Notes under the pieces: generated by a model
The model's database searches: none
What the model was told of the DNA's origin: nothing
What the model saw: only the letters and a program-made list of their open reading frames with translations
Translations under genes and position numbers: made by a program
Assembly (NCBI GenBank): GCA_026770585.1
Contig: MU646366.1
Coordinates: 688,174-707,824, forward strand
Reading direction: 5' to 3'
DNA length: 19,651 nucleotides
From: Baffinella frigidus
Lineage: Eukaryota > Cryptophyceae > Cryptomonadales > Baffinellaceae
Shown: positions 9,948 to 16,342 of the stretch, one piece after another
Layout of the letters: the number at the start of each line of letters is the position of its first letter
Position numbering within the stretch: position 1 is the first letter of the stretch

Positions 9948-12128
9948 ATCCTCAACCCCCAACCCTCAACCCTCAACCCTCACCCCCTCAACCCTCAACC
10001 CTCACCCCTCAACCCTCACCCCTCAACCCTCACCCCTCAACCCTCAACCCTCAACCCTCACCCCTCAACCCTCACCCCTCAACCCTCACCCCTCAACCCT
10101 CACCCCTCAACCCTCAACCCTCAACCCTCACCCCTCAACCCTCAACCCTCCACCCTCAACCCTCAGCCCTCAACCCTCAACCCTCAACCCTCACCCCTCA
10201 ACCCTCACCCCTCAACCCTCAACCCTCAACCCTCACCCCTCAACCCTCAACCCTCCACCCTCAACCCTCCACCCTACACTCAGGGGGCCGAGAAGCGGCT
10301 GAGCGCGGCGATCGCGAAGCGGGTGAGCAACGAGGTGCAGTATGTCTCAGCCGTGTCGTCCCTGCTCAACAAAGAGCAGCGCGAGAAGCTTGAGGTGCTG
10401 CTCCGCCCCGTTCCCTAAATCCTACAACCTCATCCCGAAACCCTAAACCCTAAACCCTCTATACTCTCAACCCTTAACCCCGAACCATCAACCGCAAACC
10501 CCAAACCCCAAACCCTAAACCCCACACCCTAAACCCTACGCCCGAAACTCTAAAACCTACATCCTAAAACCCAACCCCAAAACCCTAAACTCCAAACCCC
10601 AAACCCCAACCCCCCAACCCCAAACCCCAAACCCCACAGGTGCTCCTGCGCTCCCGGCGGTCCCCCAGCTGGCCGGAAGGCTCGGGGGTGCTGGCGCTCT
10701 CGCCGTCGATGGCCCAGGGTGAGACGGCGGCGCGCGCGGACCGGAAGCATGTCTACGTGCTCTCGTTCCCTGGGGATGTTACTGCGTCGCAGGTTCGCCC
10801 CTGTACCCTGAAGCCTGACGCCTGCAGTCCGAGTTTTAAACCTCGAGCTGTGAACTGTGTTCCCGCTGCAACTTGCCAGCGCGGCCATACCGCCTTGCGC
10901 ACACGTGTTCTGAGTCACGCTCAATACCGCCTTACACGCACGTGTTGTGAGTGACGCTCAAATCGATGCGTTGTCGCGTTGCGGGCTGCTAGGGCCCTCA
11001 CGTCTCGTCCCACCTCGCCCTCTGGCACCTCGCGGTCGTGTTTGACAATTCATGAAAACTTGCCCCCCCCCCCCTTGTACGCGGTTTGATGCAGCCTACC
11101 GGGCGAAGGTGCTCTCAGTCACATTGAGCGTTTTGACGTTCTAGATCAACCTTGACGGTTTGGATGTTGGCGGTCAGGTGGAGGGGCTGCGCGAGGAGAT
11201 CTCAGCGCTCAAGATGTGGGCCAAGGCTGATCGCGGCGACGAGGTGATCCTCAAGCTCAACACCGGCGGCGGCACCGTCACCGGGTCTCCCCCCTCTCCT
11301 CCCGACTCACCCTTCTCCTCTCCCTTCTTCCTGCTTAGTTGTGCGCAACTCTTTGTCTCGTGGCGTCGACGCCTCGACCGTGTTGCACAATCCGCGTCAG
11401 TTGGGTTGCTTGCCGACTGCAGTTCGGCCGTGCAGGACCTTGACACGCGGGATTATGTCAAGCCAGATGGGCTGCGGCGCTCCTCTGTGTTTCATGATCC
11501 CCTGCAACCAGGTTGCGTCTCTCCTGAAAGAGGGCCGGCCGTGAGCTCGCTGCTCAACAAGGAACACCGCGAGAAGCTCGAGATCGATGCCATGCCGTAC
11601 TGCACCTCGAATTTCTCACGCGCGTTCCGCTTTCCCACAGGTACGGTCTGGCCGCGGCGCAGCTGATGCGGATCAAGGACATGGGGCTGACGCTCACCAT
11701 CTGCGTTGAGCAAGTTGCTGCTTCCGGGGGGTACATGATGGCCTGCTGCGCTGATGGTGCCCGAGCCCTCACACCTAAACCCTGTACCCTACACCCTATA
11801 CCCCACACCCTACACCCTACACCCTACACCCTAAACCCTGAACCCTACATTCTCTCCACCCTCCACCCTCCACCCTGAAAACTAAACCCTCAACCCTAAA
11901 CCCTAAACCCTGCCCCCTCAACCCTACACCCTCAACCCTCAATCCTCAACCCTCAACCCTAAAACCCTACAACCAAAATCCCACACCCCAAACCCTAAAC
12001 CCTGTACCCTGAACCAGAGATCATCGCGTCGCCATTCGCGGTGATCGGATCGATCGGGGTCATCTCCGAACAGCCCAACGTCTACGAGCGGTCCGCCCTC
12101 TCTCTCTTTCTCTCTTCCTCTTTCTCTG

Positions 12129-12178
<50 letters not shown>

Positions 12179-15100
12179 GGTCTGGTGCTCGAATCTCCGG
12201 CCCGCGTCTTTGAGCCCTGAGCGCCGACCCTTCTTCTCGAAACTCCAGACCCTAAGCCTTCATCCCTCAACCCTCAACCCTCAACCCGACAACCGACACC
12301 CCAAATCCGTCACCCTAAACACTACACCTCAATCCACACACCCTACACCCTACACCCTGCACCCCACACCCTGCACCCTACACCCTAAGCCCCAAACCCT
12401 AAACCCCAAACCATAAACCCTAAACCATGAACCAGGCTGACCCGCGAGGGGGTGGTGTTCAACACGGTGACGGCCGGGAAGTTCAAGCGGACGCTCACGC
12501 CTTTCAAGAAGACTGATCCCCAGGATCTCGCCAAGACCGCGGAAGACATCGCTCAGGTACCGTCTAATTCCGCCTGACTAAATCTGGGCTCCCCAGAAAA
12601 GCATTTAGTTGCCCATTTTGTAATGTTTATGTAACAGCGTAAGGGCGGACACCCCAATTCCGTCGTCTACCCAATTCCGGCATTCCTTAGGGTGTCGCCG
12701 TGTGCAATACCGTAGGGTGATACGGAATGGGTACCCGCGCCGCCTGAGCGCCGTTCGTGTGCGTAGCTCTTCTTTGGTACCGTACTGGGGTTTCTGCTCT
12801 CCATGTGTCTTATGGCGAGACCAGGTATACTCATGCAGAGCTTGCCCATACCGTCTGTTCATTCACAACGTATACTCCTACCGTGGTCCTACCATTGTCG
12901 AGTACCCACACCACCTGCGCGTTGTTCATGTTCGTTTCTCCGACGGATACACTATGGAACCCCGTGCAATTGGTTTGCGGGGGTGTCGCCCCTTAGCGTG
13001 CTGAGTGGGCGGTGTTGGGTTTCCAGATCTAAACCAACCCTGAACCCTCAATCCTGATCCCTAAACCCTACACCCTGCACCCGCAACCCTAAACCTAAAC
13101 CCCAAATCCGAAACCCTAAACCCTGAACCCTCAACCCCTACCCTAACCCCCAAACCCTCAACCCTCAACCCCGACACCCGAACTAGGTGCTTGTCCTGTT
13201 CAAGGACTGGATCACAAAGCAGCGGCCTTCCGTGGACATCGAAGCTGTTGCTACCGGCGAGACCTGGTACGCTCCCCTCACCCGCCAGAGTGGAGGAGTT
13301 TCGGCTCACCTGCCCCAGGAGGGGAGTTTCGGGGAGGTTGTTTGCTCGATCCCATACCAAGATCGCGGTTCAGGCCAACAAAAGATGGATTCCGAATGAA
13401 AGAGTGTTGACGCATTTGCTCCATGCTGGTTGGAGAAAGGTATGCACACCGGAAGCCAGGCGTGAAATGACGGGTGCGGGATGGGCGGGGATTTAGGGTT
13501 CCGAAAACCCTCAGCATTCGCCCACCCTGCGGCGCCCCCCTTCACCGCTTGCGAAACTCTAAACCCAAAACCTAACCCCCAAATCCTAAACACTGAACTT
13601 TAAACCCTCCTACAGGTTCGGACCGGACGCGTTGACGCGGAACCTGGTGGACCGTCTCGCCACCTCTGACGACGTCCTCCTCGACCGCATCGACGCGGTA
13701 CCCCTCTGCCTCTGTCAACCAGGGCTCATCATCGAGTGCAGGACTCCGTAGAGACGCCCCGGCAACTCTCAGGGTATTCGGCGTATGGTGTTAGGCTACG
13801 TTAGGCCCTCGGGAGGTTCGAAGCACACCCTAGCTCTGTCCCAGTCTATTTGGGCTCACCATTTTGGCGAGCCCAGGCTCTTTCCCGCTCCACTGTTGAT
13901 GGATTTGGTATCTACCCTTGCCTCACTCGGGTTCACTGTTCATTTGCGCACCACACGTTGACGAATTTGTACACCACAACCGGGGAACCAACTTCCCGTC
14001 TCCTCATATTTAGGTCTCCTCATTATGAGGTGGCCAGATTAACGGATGCAGAGCTAGAAGGCCACAGTCCTCGAGTGTAGGCTCTCAGCTTTCAGTATTG
14101 TATCTCAGATTTGCGCGAGGCTTGCCACGCCAGAGCCCAGGAGGGGGTTGAATGTTTTAGAACCTTACTGGATATAACTTTGACTTTTTTTAAAAATCAC
14201 CCCCTTCCGAGAATCTGGCTTGGTGGCGTCATTTCTGAACGTACCCCACTTCCGCTCCGCGCAGGAGTGCGAGCTGTTCTCGATCAAGTACAAGGACCCG
14301 TCCAAGGCAGGCCCCCTTGGGATGCTCGGCATCTCCGCCGAACCCGCGTCGCTCCGCCAGGTCTGTCTCGGGACATATTCCCGTGTAGGACGGACTCCGG
14401 ATCACAGTCCCGTGTAGGACGGACTCCTGATAGCCGGAGTGACATTACAGGATGCGCGTTGCTGACAGACCCTTGGCGGAGCGAGGCGGGTCAGATGGTT
14501 CAACACAGCTGAACGCAGCCTTTTGTCCGTCGACGCTGGAAGCAGCCGCGGCGTGGGTGTCCTCCCGCGCGATGCAGTCTGATGATGCTCCGAAATAACC
14601 TGTCTCGGGTTGCGAATCCGAAGCTCCCAGCTCCGAAATAAGCTGTTTCGGGTTGATGGTGGGATAACACGACGAAGAAGTCTGACGATGATCCCTCGGT
14701 GACAGGTTCTGGCGACAGCCTTCTTCTCCTACATCGGGTGCGCGCCCCCCCTACCCTTCCTGCCCCCTGCTGCCCCCCCCCCTCCCTCCCTGCCCCCCGC
14801 GCTTCTCCCTCCCTCCCTGCCCCCTGCTGCCTCCCCCCCCCCTCCCAGAAATAGTGTCGCACTCTCCTGCCGCGTTCATGCTGGAGGTACTCGGAATGAT
14901 TGTCCCGTACGCCGTATGAGCCTTCGGTAGGCCCATCCTTTTGTCCCTAGGACAGACACACGCGCGGTGGGGTACATCACCTAGGAGCAACCCCCAGTTA
15001 GTGAGTGGCACCCCCGAGTAGCGCCTCTGGCCTGCAGCATCTCGGAAAACACGCCCTGTGTAAAGTCACTCCGGCTGAAGTCATCGGGCTGTGTACAGTG

Positions 15101-15254
15101 ACTCCGGCTGTTCCTACACGGGGCGTGTCCCCAGACGGCATGACGCTTCAGCGCCCGGAGCATGAAGCTGACCGCCCTCCCCTGGCAGGATGCCTGCTGC
15201 TGCCCCCGGAGTCTCGCACTTCATGTCCAACGACCCTACCAGCGGCATCACCCG
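6668..15254 (+). CDS. sohB-like: SohB-type S49 serine peptidase, organelle-targeted, many introns
   Basis: Reconstructed exons: 6668-6958, 7228-7344, 7881-7940, 8579-8674, 9050-9112, 9426-9538, 9806-9845, 10284-10394, 10640-10792, 11145-11284, 11641-11756, 12018-12090, 12436-12556, 13187-13266, 13616-13697, 14265-14360, 14706-14737, 15189-15254; about 617 residues in one frame. Residues 1-97 look like a targeting peptide (Arg/Ser/Ala-rich, then an Ala-rich hydrophobic run ending GVAMAADS). One membrane segment follows (AQTLIAWGVPAAVAGILFIS), then a charged coil (KIERLNDKMDSFRYSLRK), as in the N-terminus of bacterial SohB. The protease domain starts at HVYVLSFPGDVTAS. VAASGGYMMAC carries the nucleophile (Ser about 423) and TAGKFKRTLTPF the Lys base (about 475), a 52-residue spacing typical of single-domain S49 enzymes. 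IGSIGV and ATGETWFGPDAL also match. The enzyme should cleave membrane proteins or signal peptides in a plastid or mitochondrion (inference). Intron 2 needs a GC donor. The stretch between the coil and the protease is longer than in bacteria. Confidence 0.85.
7139..7183 (+). other. Possible alternative exon in SohB-like intron 1
   Basis: An acceptor TTTTGCAG at 7131-7138 joins exon 1 in phase 0 and encodes VHGKVAAKKQSAAKQ, then TAG at 7184-7186. Use of this exon would give a short targeting-peptide product of 112 residues without protease. Alternatively only 7139-7150 is used as a 12-base microexon (VHGK) with donor GTTGCT, which keeps the frame into the exon at 7228. Confidence 0.35.
7704..7860 (+). 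repeat. CCCTAAA-like tract in SohB-like intron 2
   Basis: ACCCTAAACCC/CACCCTGCACCC variants with the C-rich strand as sense. The rest of this intron (7345-7703) is unique sequence that starts with a GC donor. Confidence 0.85.
8239..8578 (+). repeat. Diverged repeat units in intron 3, reaching the splice acceptor
   Basis: TCGAYARCCTG occurs at 8239-8249, 8342-8352, 8493-8503 and 8518-8528. The second and fourth copies extend into longer matching blocks (GGTATCCA, then TTTCATCTGG, then GGGTGG, then TGCAGGC). The fourth block ends in the acceptor of exon 4; the second has its own decoy TGCAG at 8396-8400. Confidence 0.7.
8798..8830 (+). pseudogene. Partial duplicate of SohB-like exon 4
   Basis: 33 bases align without gaps to the end of exon 4 (8642-8674), 28 of 33 identical, encoding GISLGAFSDTQ against GISLGALSEKQ and followed by a GT donor-like site as in the parent exon. 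It sits in intron 4. No good acceptor precedes it, so it is either a dead copy or the 3' part of a longer alternative exon. Confidence 0.65.
8841..8985 (+). repeat. CCCTAAA-like tract with 35-bp tandem unit, intron 4
   Basis: Degenerate ACCCTGAACCC repeat. Positions 8851-8885 and 8886-8920 are an exact 35-bp tandem duplication that includes ACACGCAG, the same word that ends the duplicated exon piece at 8830. Confidence 0.85.
9121..9167 (+). repeat. 47-bp telomere-like insert between 14-bp duplications
   Basis: TCCCTAAACCCTAGACC-type sequence lies between two exact copies of GACGAGGTCCTCCC (9107-9120 and 9168-9181). The left copy spans the end of exon 5 and its GT donor. Confidence 0.85.
9544..9805 (+). 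repeat. CCCTAAA-like tract filling intron 6
   Basis: Nearly the whole intron from the donor at 9539 to the acceptor CCCAG at 9801-9805 is ACCCTAAACCC and CCCCAAACCC repeat on the sense strand. Confidence 0.9.
9846..10283 (+). repeat. Intron 7: CCCTAAA then CAACCCT/CACCCCT minisatellite
   Basis: Starts as GTAAACCCC telomere-like repeat, then from about 9890 becomes a regular 7-bp CAACCCT array mixed with CACCCCT units in higher-order blocks (about 380 bp). The intron has no other content and ends CACTCAG. The array looks like a locally amplified variant of the telomere-like unit. Confidence 0.9.
10395..10639 (+). repeat. Intron 8, CCCTAAA-like, with duplicated ends
   Basis: The first 20 bases of the intron (AGGTGCTGCTCCGCCCC region, 10393-10409) resemble the first bases of the next exon (AGGTGCTCCTGCGCTCC, 10638-10654). 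Between them is ACCCTAAACCC/CCCCAAACCC repeat. Each copy supplies one AG|GT splice site. Confidence 0.75.
10887..10960 (+). repeat. 37-bp tandem duplication in intron 9
   Basis: Two adjacent 37-bp units each begin ATACCGCCTT and end GCTCA, with a few substitutions between them. A C run is present further on near 11065-11076. Confidence 0.8.
11541..11582 (+). pseudogene. Partial duplicate of SohB-like exon 8 inside intron 10
   Basis: 42 bases align without gaps to 10353-10394. There are 8 base differences but only one changes an amino acid: VSSLLNKEQREKLE against VSSLLNKEHREKLE, including a TCG to AGC serine switch. It lies in the intron just before the catalytic-serine exon. A possible acceptor AACCAG at 11506-11511 precedes it, but no donor fits well. 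Confidence 0.7.
11770..12010 (+). repeat. CCCTAAA-like tract filling intron 11
   Basis: ACCCTACACCC, ACCCTAAACCC and CTCAACCC variants fill the intron between the catalytic-serine exon and the exon encoding SPFAVIGSIGV. The acceptor GAACCAG is part of the repeat-like sequence. Confidence 0.9.
12091..12177 (+). repeat. (CT)n microsatellite at the start of intron 12
   Basis: About 22 uninterrupted CT units at 12132-12176 follow degenerate CTCTTTCTC. They begin immediately downstream of a weak donor (CG|GTCCGC), an unusual place for a pyrimidine run. Confidence 0.85.
12245..12435 (+). repeat. CCCTAAA-like tract in intron 12
   Basis: Degenerate CAACCCT, CACCCTACACCC and CCCTAAACCC sequence up to the acceptor GAACCAG. 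The C-rich strand is sense. Confidence 0.9.
12640..12995 (+). mobile_element. Non-autonomous inverted-repeat element in intron 13
   Basis: TAAGGGCGGACACCCC at the left end pairs with GGGGTGTCGCCCCTTA at the right end (14 of 16), with GCG directly outside both ends as a possible 3-bp target duplication. No transposase is inside. The first 100 bases are similar to the inverse complement of about 19205-19301, the fold-back element in the minus-strand gene. Confidence 0.65.
13030..13186 (+). repeat. CCCTAAA-like tract at the end of intron 13
   Basis: ACCCTGAACCC/ACCCTAAACC variants up to the acceptor AACTAG. The preceding part of the same intron is the inverted-repeat element. Confidence 0.85.
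13557..13612 (+). repeat. Short CCCTAAA-like tract at the end of intron 14
   Basis: About 55 bases of CTCTAAACCC and AATCCTAAAC variants directly before the acceptor TACAG. Confidence 0.75.
13698..14264 (+). other. Intron 15, unique sequence
   Basis: 567 bases with no telomere-like repeat. TGGGCTC near 13850 and GAGCCCA near 13867 form a 7-bp hairpin. A T-rich stretch near 14178-14195 precedes the acceptor CGCGCAG. Confidence 0.6.
14369..14452 (-). repeat. Dispersed CACTCCGG family copy (inverted)
   Basis: Contains CCCGTGTAGGACGGACTCC twice in tandem, followed by CCGGAGTGACATTACA. Its inverse complement aligns with 15055-15135 and, more weakly, with 3204-3250 (shared words TGTAnAGTCACTCC and CCTACACGGG). 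Confidence 0.6.
14746..14848 (+). repeat. C-rich simple sequence in intron 17
   Basis: Runs of up to nine C alternating with TGCCCCCTGCTG and CCCTCCCTCC units. Low complexity; no gene is supported here in either strand. Confidence 0.85.
15055..15135 (+). repeat. Dispersed CACTCCGG family copy
   Basis: TGTGTAAAGTCACTCCGGCTG is followed by a second related unit, TGTGTACAGTGACTCCGGCTG, and CCTACACGGGG. It is related to 3204-3250 and, inverted, to 14369-14452. Confidence 0.6.
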
Positions 15255-15288
15255 GTACGTCCACCCCCCCCACCCCCCGACATTTCAG

Positions 15289-15394
15289 GGCACAGGGTTT
15301 CCCGCTCATAGGGCGTGGTGGGCTGTATTTTGAGTCAAGTATGGTAGTGGACACGCGTTGTAAACGCGTGCGGCCTCGAGTGTATTTCGAGTAA
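15289..15394 (+). CDS. Possible last exon of the SohB-like gene
   Basis: After the exon ending at 15254 (donor CG|GTACGT), the acceptor CATTTCAG at 15281-15288 keeps the frame and gives about 35 more residues to TAA at 15392-15394. Two alternatives fit equally well: an acceptor at 15295, giving a stop after five residues, or read-through of 15255 to a TGA near 15330. The tail has no recognisable domain, and its start overlaps the tandem repeat beginning near 15341, so this exon is weak. Confidence 0.3.
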
Positions 15395-15515
15395 CGCCTG
15401 TGTCGCCTTGGTGCCTGGCAGGCAAATGATGGCCGTGGACACGCATTGTACAGGCATGCGGACTCGAGTAACGCCTGTCGCCCTGGCCCCGGCAGGCAAA
15501 TGATGGCCGTAGACA
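15341..15515 (+). repeat. Tandem repeat of roughly 75-90 bp units
   Basis: Two and a part units share GGACACGCRTTGTA, then CTCGAG, then GAGTAACGCCTGT, then GGCAGGCAAATGATGGCCGT. The first unit is longer by an insert near its CTCGAG. Confidence 0.8.
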
Positions 15516-15756
15516 GCACTGCGGAATCGACTCAGGCGCGCGACAACAACTGGCCCTTGATGTGAGACTACCGCTCTCTCGCCTCTCTCACGCGAGTACA
15601 GCTGTACATGAAGTGTACCTTTGCAATCGTTGCACGGTTCCACTAGCGGACGTCCGGCAAACTCTCTGCAGCGTGGGCTTCATGCGCCGACTCCACACCG
15701 GGGAAGGCTTCTAGGAGAAAACGGTTGCGGTTTGGTAATAAACGAGTTCCGACCTA

Positions 15757-15879
15757 CAGTGGTATCTCGCTCATAAGAGACGCCCCGCCCCCCCTAGGAT
15801 CACCTCAGGGCCCTAGGCATGGGCCTACTGTAGGGTCCTAGCTAGGGAGGGTTGGTTTATTATGAGCGAGACACCCCTG
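15757..15879. mobile_element. 123-bp TA-flanked inverted-repeat element (MITE)
   Basis: CAGTGGTATCTCGCTCATAA at the left end matches the inverse complement of the right end (CAGGGGTGTCTCGCTCATAA, 18 of 20). TA lies directly outside both ends (15755-15756, 15880-15881). CAGNGG ends with TA duplication are typical of Tc1/mariner-pogo type elements, so a non-autonomous member of that group is inferred; there is no room for a transposase. A decayed relative is at 3865. Confidence 0.8.
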
Positions 15880-15987
15880 TAGACTGGCGTTAAGCCCGGG
15901 GATGCAGACAGGCACGTGGCTCTGGAGTGACCCCTGGAGTACTCGCCTGAGTTCCCCGCTGGAAAGTGTGGGATAAAATTACATGCA

Positions 15988-16027
15988 TCTTTCTACGAGC
16001 CTTCAGGTCTTTCTACGAGCCTTCAGG
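15988..16027 (+). repeat. 20-bp exact tandem duplication
   Basis: TCTTTCTACGAGCCTTCAGG occurs twice in a row with no difference, in the convergent spacer. Confidence 0.9.
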
Positions 16028-16342
16028 CACAGTAGGACACCAGCCCCACGAGCGGTGTGGGGCCGCACATCCGAGCACATACAATCTGCCAGGCCGACGC
16101 CAACACGAAACACGAGAGGATCCCCACTCGACCTTTATTACGCTCACTACAATTATATACATTCCAGACCTCGCCCCCCCCCCCCCGCCCGAGTCCAGCC
16201 CGGTGCCGCCACCCTTACCTTCCTGCTCCTACGCACCCCTCATACACACCCCGGGTTCTCCACTTGTCACTGCTGGCACTGCGCCGCAGCTTCCCTTGTC
16301 CGTTCTCTTCCGATGCGATCACCAAACGACGACATACACAGG

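Noticed and set aside
9890-10275. CRISPR-like regular array
   Set aside because: Units are 7 bp with no spacers; it is a minisatellite in a eukaryotic intron.
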